From assembly GCA_964528595.1 (NCBI GenBank), contig CAZGTM010000019.1, forward strand, positions 1 through 62,928: a DNA stretch of 62,928 bases, in the 5' to 3' direction. Origin of the DNA: CAYFKJ01 sp964528595 (GTDB taxonomy: Bacteria > Pseudomonadota > Alphaproteobacteria > UBA2966). Made by a program: the position numbers and the translations under genes. The first letter of the stretch is position 1. Each line of letters starts with the position of its first letter. Under the pieces are notes generated by a model, which saw only the letters and a list, made by a program, of their open reading frames with translations, searched no databases and was not told the DNA's origin. Below are positions 7,983-16,201 of this stretch, piece after piece.

Positions 7983-8984
7983 TCACACTTCCAGCACGAT
8001 TTTTCCGATGTGGTCGCCATCTTCCATGGCGCGGTGGGCGGCGGCGGCGTCGGTCAGCGGGAAGGTGGCGTGGATGACGGGCTTGATGCGGCCCGCCTCG
8101 ACGTGGGGCCAGACGGTGCGCCTGAGGCCCTCGGCGATGGCGGCCTTGGCCTCGATCGTCTGGGGCCGAAGGGTTGAACCTGTGATGGTCAGGCGGTTGC
8201 GCATGATGGGCATGAGATCGACTTCGCCTTTCGGTCCGCCGAGGAAGGCGATCTGCACGAGGCGCCCCTCTGGCGCCAGGATCGACAGGTTTTTACGGAA
8301 ATAGTCTCCCGCGACCATGTCGAGGATGACGTCGACGCCCTCGCCGTCCGTCAGGTCGCGGATCACGGCGACGTAGTCCTTTTCCCGGTAGTTGATCGCG
8401 CGCTCAGCGCCCAGTTCCTCACAGGCGGCGCATTTTTCCTGTGTGCCGGCGGTGGTGAAGACCCGTGCGCCCAGCACGTCGGCGATCTGGATGGCCGTGG
8501 TGCCGATGCCGGACGAGCCGCCGTGCACCAGGAAGCGTTCGCCGGCCTGCAGACGCCCGCGGTCGAAGACATTGGTCCAGACCGTAAAAAAGGTCTCCGG
8601 CATGGCGCCGGCCTCAATCATGCTCAGGCCCTTGGGCACGGACAGGGCGTGGGCTGCCGGGGTGGTGCAGAACTCGGCATACGAACCGCCGGGCGTCAGG
8701 GCGCAAACCTCGTCGCCGACGCTCCACAGATCGACGCCGGGGCCGACCGCGGCGACAGAACCCGCAACCTCGAGGCCGGGAAGATCGGAGGCGCCGGGCG
8801 GCACTGGATAGCTGCCCTGGCGCTGCATCACGTCGGGCCGGTTGATGCCGACGGTGGCGGCCTTGATGAGGATTTCGCCGTGGCCGGGTTCGGGAACGCT
8901 GCGTTTGGCGGGGACCAGCATTTCCGGGCCGCCGGGTTCGGATATCTCGATGACGGTCATATCGGCGGGCAGGGCGTCGGGCAT
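7983..8984 (-). CDS. NAD(P)H-quinone oxidoreductase, zinc-independent MDR family
   Basis: A 333-residue medium-chain reductase of the quinone oxidoreductase/PIG3 type. It has the N-terminal GroES-like domain (GINRPDVMQRQGSYPVPPGASDLPGLEVAG) and the Rossmann nucleotide site HGGSSGIGTTAIQIA. The catalytic-zinc cysteines and histidines of alcohol dehydrogenases are missing, as expected for a reductase. It most likely reduces quinones or enals with NADPH. The ATG at 8984 has GAGGAG eight bases upstream. It is a single-gene transcript ending at the hairpin at 7905-7927. The divergent neighbour, a DUF1192 gene, starts 82 bases away. Confidence 0.88.
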   Translation of the reverse strand: MPDALPADMTVIEISEPGGPEMLVPAKRSVPEPGHGEILIKAATVGINRPDVMQRQGSYPVPPGASDLPGLEVAGSVAAVGPGVDLWSVGDEVCALTPGGSYAEFCTTPAAHALSVPKGLSMIEAGAMPETFFTVWTNVFDRGRLQAGERFLVHGGSSGIGTTAIQIADVLGARVFTTAGTQEKCAACEELGAERAINYREKDYVAVIRDLTDGEGVDVILDMVAGDYFRKNLSILAPEGRLVQIAFLGGPKGEVDLMPIMRNRLTITGSTLRPQTIEAKAAIAEGLRRTVWPHVEAGRIKPVIHATFPLTDAAAAHRAMEDGDHIGKIVLEV

Positions 8985-9066
8985 TGCTGTACTCCTCGGG
9001 CAAACTTGAGGCTTGAAGGTCTAATCCCTTTCACCCACATTGATCAAGTGCAGGAGGGCAACTGCC

Positions 9067-9249
9067 ATGGATACGGACGATCTGGAACCGCCGGAAAAAA
9101 AGGCGGAACGCCTCGAACTGGAGACTATGTCAATCGAGGCCTTGGGCGAACGCATTGAGGAACTGGAGGCGCAAATTGCCCATATCCGGGAGGTGATCGC
9201 CGCCAAGGAAGGCGCTCGAAGTACGGCGGATAGCTTCTTCAAAAGCTGA
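9067..9249 (+). CDS. DUF1192 small acidic coiled-coil protein
   Basis: A 60-residue protein with the DUF1192 pattern: MDTDDLEPP at the start, then ETMSIEALGERIEELEAQI, and a C-terminal KSTADSFFK-like tail. The middle is a strong short coiled coil. The family is small, alphaproteobacterial and of unknown function; it often sits beside an oxidoreductase, as here. The ATG at 9067 follows an AGGAGG box. An in-frame upstream start exists but lies inside the promoter region shared with the oxidoreductase. No catalytic residues are visible. Confidence 0.8.
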   Translation: MDTDDLEPPEKKAERLELETMSIEALGERIEELEAQIAHIREVIAAKEGARSTADSFFKS

Positions 9250-9378
9250 AAATCCCAGCGATTCCTGGCGTTTATGGTTAAGACTTTATTTACCCGCTTA
9301 AGACAGGATGTAAGGACGCATCAGCAGGTTGCGTGAATTTCGATGCGCGACTCTCCGATGCGCCTCCCTGTTGACTAT
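9250..9378 (+). other. Non-coding stretch downstream of DUF1192
   Basis: No convincing gene lies between the DUF1192 stop and the terminator at 9379. The stretch has an AT-rich patch (9276-9304) and a GATGCGC repeat around 9341-9361. It is either a long 3' untranslated region or a small transcript ending at the terminator. I see no riboswitch consensus. Confidence 0.35.
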
Positions 9379-9410
9379 TGGGCCGCCCTTAATTGGACGG
9401 CCCATTTTTT
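9379..9410 (+). terminator. Rho-independent terminator
   Basis: TGGGCCG (9379-9385) pairs with CGGCCCA (9398-9404) over a 12-base loop and is followed by six T. It would end transcription from the DUF1192 gene, 130 bases upstream, and insulate metY. Confidence 0.75.
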
Positions 9411-9422
9411 GTGCAGCGAGAT

Positions 9423-9516
9423 CCGATAATTGGTGACAGGTACGATTTAATTGGCTTAGGCAAGTTCTGGTATTGCCGGGCAGTCCAATTAATTCGTACC
9501 TGTCACCAATTATCGG
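9423..9516. repeat. 94-bp near-perfect inverted repeat (REP/MITE-like hairpin)
   Basis: Arms 9423-9454 and 9485-9516 (32 bases each) are reverse complements with a single mismatch, around a 30-base loop. The arm contains ATTGGTGACAGGTAC. Such GGTGACAGGTAC-bearing palindromes look like mobile REP-type elements moved by Y1 (IS200/RAYT-like) transposases. No transposase is in the window. The element lies between the terminator and metY, so it is part of the metY leader or promoter region. Confidence 0.75.
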
Positions 9517-9613
9517 TTTATCGGACTTCCCGATCGTTCATTTTCGACTACCGCGCCATTCCGGCGGCGTGTACGGTGCGGCGTTCGATCAACAGACGTC
9601 GGAAAGCCGTTCC

Positions 9614-10909
9614 ATGGCCATACCCAATTATCCCCGCTTCAACACCTTGAGCCTGCATGCCGGGCAGGCGCCGGATCCCACGACGGGCAGCCGCGCCGTA
9701 CCACTTTACCAGACCACGAGCTACGTCTTCAACGACACCGAACACGCGGCCTCGCTGTTCAATCTGGAAACGCCGGGGCACATCTACTCGCGCATTTCGA
9801 ACCCCACGGTCGGTGTTTTGGAGGAACGGCTGGCGGCGCTGGAAGGCGGTGTCGGTTCGGTCTGCACGGCCAGCGGCCAGGCCGCTCTGCATTTGGCGGT
9901 CGTCACCCTGATGGACGCGGGCTCCCACATCGTTTCGTCGGCCTCCATCTACGGCGGTTCGCACAATATGTTCACCCACACCTTGCCGCGTTTCGGCATC
10001 GAAGCGAGTTTCGTCGATCCGCGCGATCCCGCTGCCTATGCCGCCGCCATCCGGCCCGAAACCCGCCTGATATTCGGCGAAACCCTGGGCAACCCCGGTC
10101 TTGAGGTGATGGACATTCCCGCCGTCAGCGCCGTGGCGCACGAGGCGGGCATCCCCCTGATGGTCGACAACACCTTCGCGTCGCCTTTCCTCTGCCAGCC
10201 GCTGTCGCTGGGCGCCGACATCGTGATGCACTCGGCCACCAAGTTCCTCGGCGGCCACGGCGTCGCCATCGGCGGCGCCATCATCGACGGCGGCGAATTC
10301 GACTGGGAGGGCAGCGGCAAGTTCCCGACCCTGACGGAGCCCTACGAGGGCTACCACGGGCTCGATTTCGCCGAGGAATTCGGTCCCTCCGCCTTCGTCA
10401 TGCGGGCCCGCGCCGAGGGCCTGCGCGATTTCGGCGCCTGCATGAGCCCGGCCAACGCCTTTCAGATCATCCAGGGCGTTGAGACCCTGCCGCTGCGCAT
10501 GACGCGTCACGTCGAGAACGCGCGCAAGGTCGTTGCCCACCTGGACCAATCCGATGCCGTGGAATGGGTCGGCTATCCCGACCTGCCGGACCATCCCGAC
10601 CACGACTTGGCGAAGAAAATCCTGCCCCACGGCGCCGGCGCCATCTTCAGCTTCGGCATCAAGGGCGGACGCGATGCCGGCCGCCGTTTCATCGAGGCGC
10701 TGGAGCTCTTTTCCCACCTCGCCAATGTCGGCGACGCCAAGTCGCTGGTCATTCATCCCGGCAGCACGACCCACCAGCAGATGGATGCTGAGGCGCTCAA
10801 GGCCGCCGGTATCTCCGAGGGCCTGATCCGGCTGTCGGTCGGGCTGGAAGACGTCGAGGATCTGATTGATGACCTCAACCGCGGCCTGCGGGCCTCCCAG
10901 AAAAGCTGA
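9614..10909 (+). CDS. metY: O-acetylhomoserine (thiol)-lyase, MetY type
   Basis: PLP-dependent Cys/Met-metabolism enzyme that makes homocysteine from O-acetylhomoserine and sulfide. The 431-residue length fits MetY rather than the shorter MetB/MetC. TLSLHAGQAPDPTTGSRAVPLYQTTSYVF opens the protein, and the PLP lysine is K210 in MHSATKFLGGHG. SRISNPTVGVLEERLAALEGG is the usual conserved block. The frame continues upstream to 9473, but that part overlaps the inverted repeat, so I chose the ATG at 9614 that begins the conserved region. The hydrolase gene follows after 15 bases, probably in the same operon. No SAM-II consensus is visible upstream. Confidence 0.92.
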   Translation: MAIPNYPRFNTLSLHAGQAPDPTTGSRAVPLYQTTSYVFNDTEHAASLFNLETPGHIYSRISNPTVGVLEERLAALEGGVGSVCTASGQAALHLAVVTLMDAGSHIVSSASIYGGSHNMFTHTLPRFGIEASFVDPRDPAAYAAAIRPETRLIFGETLGNPGLEVMDIPAVSAVAHEAGIPLMVDNTFASPFLCQPLSLGADIVMHSATKFLGGHGVAIGGAIIDGGEFDWEGSGKFPTLTEPYEGYHGLDFAEEFGPSAFVMRARAEGLRDFGACMSPANAFQIIQGVETLPLRMTRHVENARKVVAHLDQSDAVEWVGYPDLPDHPDHDLAKKILPHGAGAIFSFGIKGGRDAGRRFIEALELFSHLANVGDAKSLVIHPGSTTHQQMDAEALKAAGISEGLIRLSVGLEDVEDLIDDLNRGLRASQKS

Positions 10910-10924
10910 GCGGGAGTTCCCGGC

Positions 10925-11713
10925 ATGGAAATCTCGGTTCAAGGAAAGACGGTTTTTTATGGCACTGGCGGGCGCGCCCACGACCCAGCGCTGCCCTGGG
11001 TGATTTTCATTCACGGCGCCGCCATGGATCACACGGCCTGGGCGCTCCAGGCCCGCTTCTTCGCCCATCACGACCGTAATGTCGTGGCCCTCGACCTGCC
11101 GGGCCACGGGCGGTCGGAAGGGCCGGCCAAAGCCAGCGTCGGCGACCTGGCCGACTGGATCGGCGAATTGATCGACGCTTTGGGCGCCGAACAGGCGGCT
11201 TTGGTGGGGCACAGCCTGGGTTCGTTGGCCTCCCTCGAACTGGCAGCCCGCCGTTCGGACAAAGTCCGGGCATTGGCCATGTTGGGCACCGCCAGTCCGA
11301 TGCCCGTGGGTCAGCCGCTGCTGGATGCCGCCGAAGCCAACGATCATTCCGCCTTCGACATGATCACCATCTACGGACACGCCAAGCGTTCCCTGGTGGG
11401 CGGCAATCCGACGCCCGGCATGTGGATGTCCGGCGGTGCGTTGCGCCTCTTGGAACGCGTCCCGCCCGGCGTCCTCTACACCGACTTCTGCGCCTGCAAC
11501 GACTATGAAGGCGGGCTGGAGGCGGCGGACAAGGTCTCCTGTCCGACGCTGCTGCTGCTGGGGGCTCAGGACAAGATGACGCCGCCGCGCGCCGCCAAGG
11601 CGCTGGCCGATGCCATCGAAGGCTCCGAGACCGTGATCCTCAAGAGCTGCGGCCACATGATGATGGTCGAAGGTCCCGACGAGGTGGTGGCGGCGCTGCG
11701 CGCCCACGTCTAA
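10925..11713 (+). CDS. Alpha/beta-fold hydrolase
   Basis: A 262-residue alpha/beta hydrolase. The oxyanion HG motif is FIHGAAMDH, and the nucleophile elbow GHSLG has Ser97. The catalytic Asp is probably in LLLLGAQDKMTPP, and His in KSCGHMMMVEGPDEV close to the C-terminus. All three triad positions are therefore present. It starts 15 bases after metY and is likely cotranscribed. The substrate is unknown; the position suggests a link with methionine or acetylhomoserine metabolism but the sequence does not show one. Confidence 0.85.
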   Translation: MEISVQGKTVFYGTGGRAHDPALPWVIFIHGAAMDHTAWALQARFFAHHDRNVVALDLPGHGRSEGPAKASVGDLADWIGELIDALGAEQAALVGHSLGSLASLELAARRSDKVRALAMLGTASPMPVGQPLLDAAEANDHSAFDMITIYGHAKRSLVGGNPTPGMWMSGGALRLLERVPPGVLYTDFCACNDYEGGLEAADKVSCPTLLLLGAQDKMTPPRAAKALADAIEGSETVILKSCGHMMMVEGPDEVVAALRAHV

Positions 11714-11714
11714 G

Positions 11715-11746
11715 AAAAACCCCCTCCCGGCGGAACCGGAAGGGGG
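11715..11746 (-). terminator. Rho-independent terminator for leftward transcripts
   Basis: CCCCCTCCCGG (11720-11730) and CCGGAAGGGGG (11736-11746) pair with one mismatch over a five-base loop. The flanking aaaaa at 11715-11719 becomes a U tract on the minus strand. It therefore ends transcripts from the hsp20 gene and lies just past the hydrolase stop. Confidence 0.7.
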
Positions 11747-11846
11747 CTGGTTCAGGCGAACTGGAGGCCGTTTAATGCGCTTTCCGTTTAAACGGACACG
11801 CCTCGTTTCATATTTGCGAGGCAACGCAACGTGTTAACGGCCCTCA

Positions 11847-11871
11847 GTGTTTCAAGCAAAACTTGAAACAC
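11847..11871 (-). terminator. Perfect stem-loop directly after the hsp20 stop
   Basis: GTGTTTCAAG (11847-11856) and CTTGAAACAC (11862-11871) pair perfectly over five bases, one base from the hsp20 stop codon. There is no U tract, so it may protect the 3' end rather than terminate. Confidence 0.5.
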
Positions 11872-11872
11872 C

Positions 11873-12334
11873 CTAGGCGGCGTTTTTGTGCTCCAGTACG
11901 TTGCCGCTCTGGATCTCGATGCGGCGGGGTTTCAGTTCCTCCGGCACCTCACGCGCCAGGTCGACGTATAGCAGCCCGTTTTCAAGGCGGGCACCGGCGA
12001 CGCGGATGTAATCGGCGAGGTCGAAGCGCCGCTGGAAGCCGCGGCGCGCGATGCCCTGATGGAGCATCTTGGCGCTTTCGGCTTCAGCCTCGGCCTTCGG
12101 CGCCTTGGCGGTAATGGTGAGCGCGTTTTCGTGCTGGCTGAGCTCGATATCGCCTTCGGAGAAACCGGCCACCGCCATGGTGATGCGGTAGGCGGCGTCA
12201 CTGACTTTTTCGATATCGTAGGGCGGATAACTCGGTGCGCGTTCATCGACGCGGCCGACGCTGTCGAGCATCCGGTTCAAGCGATCGAAGCCAACGGTGG
12301 TGTGAAAGAGGGGAGAGAGGTCAAAAGTACGCAT
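11873..12334 (-). CDS. Small heat-shock protein, Hsp20/alpha-crystallin family
   Basis: ATP-independent holdase chaperone of 153 residues. It resembles IbpA-type class A sHSPs of alphaproteobacteria: N-terminal MRTFDLSPLFHTTVGFDRL, alpha-crystallin domain from about residue 30 (YPPYDIEKVSDAAYRITMAVAGFSEGDIEL) to 135, with the conserved ENGLLYVDLAREVPEE near the end. I chose the ATG at 12334 with AGGAGG nine bases upstream. The 5' leader has a ROSE-like hairpin covering the ribosome site and an RpoH-type promoter, so both transcription and translation should rise with heat. The tail LEHKNAA follows the usual domain end. The gene is monocistronic. Confidence 0.93.
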   Translation of the reverse strand: MRTFDLSPLFHTTVGFDRLNRMLDSVGRVDERAPSYPPYDIEKVSDAAYRITMAVAGFSEGDIELSQHENALTITAKAPKAEAEAESAKMLHQGIARRGFQRRFDLADYIRVAGARLENGLLYVDLAREVPEELKPRRIEIQSGNVLEHKNAA

Positions 12335-12456
12335 GTGTCCGTTCCTCCTTTGAAGCAAATGGACATTTCAATCGACCCGCCGTTGTTGCCGCTGTTTCGC
12401 GGCATGGCCGGGCCATTCGGTTTAGCGCCGGACCCTCTTGGAGGCACCCGGCAACC
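12335..12456 (-). promoter_or_regulatory. ROSE-like RNA thermometer in the hsp20 leader
   Basis: On the minus strand UUGCU (12354-12358) can pair with AGGAA (12342-12346) in the Shine-Dalgarno region, over a seven-base loop. The pairing includes the central G-G mismatch typical of ROSE elements. The leader of about 118 bases and its position upstream of an hsp20 gene also match. Heat would melt this weak hairpin and free the ribosome site. Confidence 0.65.
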
Positions 12457-12459
12457 CTT

Positions 12460-12487
12460 ATTTAGGTATCGAATTTGTTTGTTCAAG
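12460..12487 (-). promoter_or_regulatory. RpoH (sigma-32)-type promoter of hsp20
   Basis: On the minus strand CTTGAA (12482-12487) is separated by 15 bases from CCTAAAT (12460-12466), close to the alphaproteobacterial RpoH consensus. It lies right after the rpmE terminator. The sigma factor gene itself is at 58372-59265. Confidence 0.6.
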
Positions 12488-12513
12488 GCCTGGAAACGGC
12501 CAGGCGCGGGCAT

Positions 12514-12542
12514 AAAAAAACGCGCCGGAAAGCGCGTTTTTT
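12514..12542. terminator. Rho-independent terminator after rpmE
   Basis: CGCGC and GCGCG form a GC stem over a CGGAAA loop, flanked by seven A on the left and six T on the right, so it can work in both directions. For leftward rpmE it comes 24 bases after the stop. Confidence 0.8.
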
Positions 12543-12565
12543 ACCGAATACCGTCGAGTTCGAAG

Positions 12566-12790
12566 CTACTTGAGGCCGAAACCCTCGAAGCGCTTGTTGA
12601 ACTTCGCAACCTGACCCGCGGTATCGACCAAGTGGCCGCCCTGGCCGGTCCAGGCCGGGTGGGTCTTGACGTCGATGTCGAGCTTCAACACGTCGCCCTC
12701 CGCGCCATAAGTTGAGCGCGTCTCGAACTGGGTGCCGTCCGTCATTTCGACGGTGATGGTGTGGTATTCTGGGTGTATATCTTTTTTCAT
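12566..12790 (-). CDS. rpmE: Ribosomal protein bL31
   Basis: Large-subunit ribosomal protein of 74 residues (MKKDIHPEYHTITVEMTDGTQFETRSTYG, later HPAWTGQ and GQVAKFNKRFEGFG). It lacks the CxxC zinc-binding cysteines, so it is the zinc-independent (C-minus) form usual in alphaproteobacteria. The ATG at 12790 has GGAG seven bases upstream. A strong terminator follows the stop, so the gene is a single unit. It is divergent from cyaY with 157 bases between them, which must hold both promoters. Confidence 0.95.
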   Translation of the reverse strand: MKKDIHPEYHTITVEMTDGTQFETRSTYGAEGDVLKLDIDVKTHPAWTGQGGHLVDTAGQVAKFNKRFEGFGLK

Positions 12791-12947
12791 CGTTCTGCTC
12801 CGGGGCGGGAAGCGGCCTATATAGCGAAACCCGGCTCCGCTTGCAAGCACCTGTTGCACCTTTAGGCCGGGCGGATTAGGTTGCGCCGCGCATGAGGCCG
12901 GAGTTCCCTCAAGTTCATTGCCGGGACGGCCCGAAGTGGAGTGTAAT

Positions 12948-13271
12948 ATGGACGAGCAGGCATTCGAAGCCCTGGCGGGAGCGACGCTGGAACGTTGGGC
13001 CGAAGTGATCGAGGACGGTTGCGATGATGTGGACGTCGATTGCGACGGCTCCGTTCTGACGGTCGAACTGGAGGACGGGCGCATATTTATCGTCAACCGC
13101 CATCGTCCGCTGAAGCAGATTTGGCTGTCGTCACCGATTTCCGGCGCCAGCCACTACGATTGGAACGAGAGCGAAAAGGCCTGGGCGGCGACGCGAAGCG
13201 ATGACCGGCTGCATCACCTGCTGGCGCGTGAGGTCAGCGACGTCACCGGCGCTTCCATCGCACTCGATTAG
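12948..13271 (+). CDS. cyaY: Frataxin-like iron donor protein CyaY
   Basis: Iron-binding protein that tunes Fe-S cluster assembly with IscS/IscU. The 107 residues have the frataxin fold: an acidic first helix (MDEQAFEALAGATLERWAEVIED), the strand VDVDCDGSVLTVELEDGRIFIVNRH, and the motif QIWLSSPISGASHYDW. The acidic helix residues are those that bind iron in other frataxins. The ATG at 12948 has GGAG seven bases before it. The downstream ABC exporter starts 13 bases after the stop and is probably cotranscribed. No isc or suf genes are nearby. Confidence 0.85.
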   Translation: MDEQAFEALAGATLERWAEVIEDGCDDVDVDCDGSVLTVELEDGRIFIVNRHRPLKQIWLSSPISGASHYDWNESEKAWAATRSDDRLHHLLAREVSDVTGASIALD

Positions 13272-13284
13272 AGGATGACGAGGA

Positions 13285-15105
13285 TTGACTGATACCCGCA
13301 CAGCCACCCGTGCCGCCCTGAACGGCGAAGAGGAACGCACGGCCAGCCGCGATATTTCCAAATTGCGCGGCATCGTGCGCTTCCTCTCCCCCTACAAGTT
13401 GTGGGTGGCGGGGGCGATGGTTGCGCTCGTCATCGCCGCCGGTTCCGTGCTGGCCATCGGTCAGGCCTTGCGGCGCGTCGTGGATCTGGGTTTCAGCGTC
13501 GAGAACGCTGAATTCCTCGACCAGTACTTTCTCGCGTTGTTGGGTATCGTCGCCGTTTTGGCGTTTGCCACCTTCGCCCGCTTTTTCATGGTTTCGTGGA
13601 TCGGCGAACGGGTCGTCGCCGACGTCCGGCGCGAGGTTTACAACCACGTCATCAAGCTCAGCCCGACGTTCTTCGAGATTACGCCGACGGGCGAAATACT
13701 CTCGCGACTGACGACCGATACGACGCTCATCCAGACCGTCATCGGCTCCTCCGCCTCGATCGCGCTGCGTAACTTTCTGATTTTCCTCGGTGGCGGCGCC
13801 ATGCTCATCGTCACCAGCCCGAAACTGGCGGGCATGGTGGCCATCGTCATCCCGGTCGTCGTCCTTCCGATCGTCGTGTTCGGACGAAAGGTACGGCTGC
13901 TTAGCCGGGAAAGCCAGGACCGGGTGGCCGACGTCGGCGCGATGGCCGGCGAAAGCATCGACGCCGTCCGCACGGTTCAAGCCTTCACCCACGAGGACGA
14001 AGACCGCCGCGCCTTCGGTGACGCCGCGGAAAACGCCTTCACCGTCGCCATCAAACGCATTCGCGCCCGTGGCTGGCTGACGGCGGTGGTCATTCTGCTG
14101 GTCTTCGGCGCCGTCGATATGGTGCTGTGGATCGGCGCCAAGGACGTCACGACAGGCACCATGAGCGGCGGTGAACTTGCCGCCTTCGTTTATTACGCCA
14201 TCATGACCGCCGGCGCCGTCGGCGCCCTGAGCGAGGTCTGGGGCGAATTGCAACGGGCGGCCGGCGCCACGGGCCGTCTCAGCGAATTGCTGGCGACGGA
14301 TCCCATCATCACGGCACCCGCCAATCCGAAAACCATGCCCGAGCCGCACCAGGGTACGATCCGCTTCGAAGACGTGACGTTCCATTATCCGGCTCGCCCG
14401 AACGTTTCGGCGATGGAAGATTTCTCCCTGGATATCGCGTCGGGAGAAACGGTCGCCATTGTCGGACCTTCCGGCGCCGGCAAATCGACGGTCTTTCAGT
14501 TGCTGCTGCGCTTCTACGATCCCGAATCGGGCCGGGTTTCGATTGACGGCGTCACATTGCCCGACGCCGATCCGGCCGAGGTCCGCGCCCGCATTGGACT
14601 GGTCGCCCAGGATCCCGTGATATTCGCCGGCGACGTCTGGTCCAATATCCGCTACGGCCGGCCGGACGCCAGCGACGAGGACGTCCGGGCGGCGGCCGAT
14701 GCCGCCCAGGTCACGGAGTTCGCCGAACGGTTGCCGGAAGGCTTCTCCACGCCTCTGGGAGAGCGCGGCGTGCGCCTCTCGGGCGGCCAGCGCCAACGCC
14801 TCGCCATCGCCCGCGCGATATTGCGCAACCCCGCCATTTTGCTGCTGGACGAGGCGACCAGTGCGCTCGACGCCGAAAGCGAGCGTTTGGTGCAGGGCGC
14901 CCTGGACGGTCTGATGGAAGGGCGCACGACGCTCATTATCGCCCACCGCCTGTCGACGGTTCAGAAGGCGGGACGTATCGTGGTCATGGATGAAGGCCGG
15001 ATTGTCGCCATCGGCCGTCACGAGGAACTGATGGCTGAGGGCGGCATGTACGCTCACCTCGCCGAATTGCAGTTCGGGGCGGCGGCGGCCAGCGCCGCGC
15101 AGTAA
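13285..15105 (+). CDS. ABC exporter, fused membrane and ATPase domains (MsbA-like)
   Basis: Half-transporter of 606 residues that acts as a homodimer. The first 320 residues hold six transmembrane helices. The ATPase domain has Walker A GPSGAGKST (394-402, K400), signature LSGGQ (498-502) and Walker B ending D522-E523, all intact. It is likely a lipid or drug exporter of the ABCB type, but substrate specificity cannot be read. The start is a TTG at 13285, with AGG bases upstream; an ATG at 13275 runs into a stop after five codons. The gene follows cyaY closely and precedes a paraoxonase-like gene by 28 bases, so all three may form an operon. Confidence 0.9.
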   Translation: MTDTRTATRAALNGEEERTASRDISKLRGIVRFLSPYKLWVAGAMVALVIAAGSVLAIGQALRRVVDLGFSVENAEFLDQYFLALLGIVAVLAFATFARFFMVSWIGERVVADVRREVYNHVIKLSPTFFEITPTGEILSRLTTDTTLIQTVIGSSASIALRNFLIFLGGGAMLIVTSPKLAGMVAIVIPVVVLPIVVFGRKVRLLSRESQDRVADVGAMAGESIDAVRTVQAFTHEDEDRRAFGDAAENAFTVAIKRIRARGWLTAVVILLVFGAVDMVLWIGAKDVTTGTMSGGELAAFVYYAIMTAGAVGALSEVWGELQRAAGATGRLSELLATDPIITAPANPKTMPEPHQGTIRFEDVTFHYPARPNVSAMEDFSLDIASGETVAIVGPSGAGKSTVFQLLLRFYDPESGRVSIDGVTLPDADPAEVRARIGLVAQDPVIFAGDVWSNIRYGRPDASDEDVRAAADAAQVTEFAERLPEGFSTPLGERGVRLSGGQRQRLAIARAILRNPAILLLDEATSALDAESERLVQGALDGLMEGRTTLIIAHRLSTVQKAGRIVVMDEGRIVAIGRHEELMAEGGMYAHLAELQFGAAAASAAQ

Positions 15106-15133
15106 CCACTGCGCCAACCCCGGGGGCGGGTTA

Positions 15134-16189
15134 ATGAAAAGGCTGTGGATTTTTCTCTTCGTCATTTTGGCCGTGATCGGCGGATTTGCCGGTCATACCG
15201 TCTGGCTCGCCGGCGAGTTCAAGTCGCTCGATCCGCACTTCGCCGGGACGTGTAAACCGGTGGAAGGCGTGGCTGGCGCCGAAGACATCGTCATCCATGG
15301 CGAAACCGGCATGGCCTACATTTCCTCCGACGACCGACGGCGCATTGCCGCCGGGGAAGATGTCCAGGGCGCCATATGGGGATATAACCTCGCCGACCCG
15401 GATGCCGTCCCCGTCAACCTGACGCCCGACCTCAAGTTCCCCTTCCATCCCCATGGCTTGGGATTGTTCGCCCAGGGCGACGACGCCGAGATCATGGTGG
15501 TCAACCACCGCGACGGCGGCGTGTTCGAGGCGACCGACGATACGGTTGAGGTATTCGCCATAGAGGGCGCCGGCCTCCGGCATCTTCGCACCATCAAGGG
15601 CGACATGCTGCTCTCCGCCAACGATGTGGCGCCGGTCGGCAAGGGCCGGTTTTACGCCACCATCGATCACGGCAATCCAACCGGCCTGTTGCGGACGATT
15701 GAGGACTATGGGCGGCTGCCGCTGTCCCGCGTGGTCTATTTCGACGGCACGCTGTTGCGCCAGGTGGCGGACGGTTTCCGCTACGCCAACGGCATCAACA
15801 CCAGCCGCGACGGCGACACGGTGTTCGTTGCGGCGACGACGGACCTCGCGGTTTTCGCGTTTGGGCGTGACGAGGGCAGCGGCGATCTCTGGGCCAAAGG
15901 AAAGTTCGAGACTGGAACGGGTGTCGACAACATTGACGTCGACGCGGACGGCGCGCTCTGGATCGGTGCGCACCCAAAAATGCTGACTTTTGTCGGTCAC
16001 TCGAAGGATGCCACCAAGCTATCGCCCTCACAGGTGCTGCGCATCGATCCCGCCAGTGGCAGGGTCAGCGAGATTTACCTGAACAACGGCGAGGAACTTT
16101 CCGGCTCCTCCGTGGCGGCCCGTTTCGGTAAAAGGATGCTGATCGGACCGGTGCTGGATCCGAAGTTCCTGGACTGCACGCTGCCTTGA
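15134..16189 (+). CDS. Paraoxonase/arylesterase-like beta-propeller, membrane-anchored
   Basis: A 351-residue protein with one N-terminal hydrophobic helix (residues 4-22) and a six-bladed propeller of the paraoxonase/SMP-30 superfamily. Calcium-site motifs of that family are recognisable: GAEDI, HPHGL, SANDV, YANGIN and DNIDV, in the expected order. Such enzymes hydrolyse lactones or esters; here the anchor suggests activity in the periplasm. It follows the ABC exporter by 28 bases. The actual substrate is not known. It is convergent with the MotB-like gene, 12 bases apart. Confidence 0.75.
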   Translation: MKRLWIFLFVILAVIGGFAGHTVWLAGEFKSLDPHFAGTCKPVEGVAGAEDIVIHGETGMAYISSDDRRRIAAGEDVQGAIWGYNLADPDAVPVNLTPDLKFPFHPHGLGLFAQGDDAEIMVVNHRDGGVFEATDDTVEVFAIEGAGLRHLRTIKGDMLLSANDVAPVGKGRFYATIDHGNPTGLLRTIEDYGRLPLSRVVYFDGTLLRQVADGFRYANGINTSRDGDTVFVAATTDLAVFAFGRDEGSGDLWAKGKFETGTGVDNIDVDADGALWIGAHPKMLTFVGHSKDATKLSPSQVLRIDPASGRVSEIYLNNGEELSGSSVAARFGKRMLIGPVLDPKFLDCTLP

Positions 16190-16201
16190 AGGGACGGCCG
16201 A

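Noticed and set aside
9423..9613. SAM-II riboswitch upstream of metY
   Set aside because: SAM-II is common before met genes in alphaproteobacteria, but none of its conserved pseudoknot sequence is visible; the region is a hairpin element instead.
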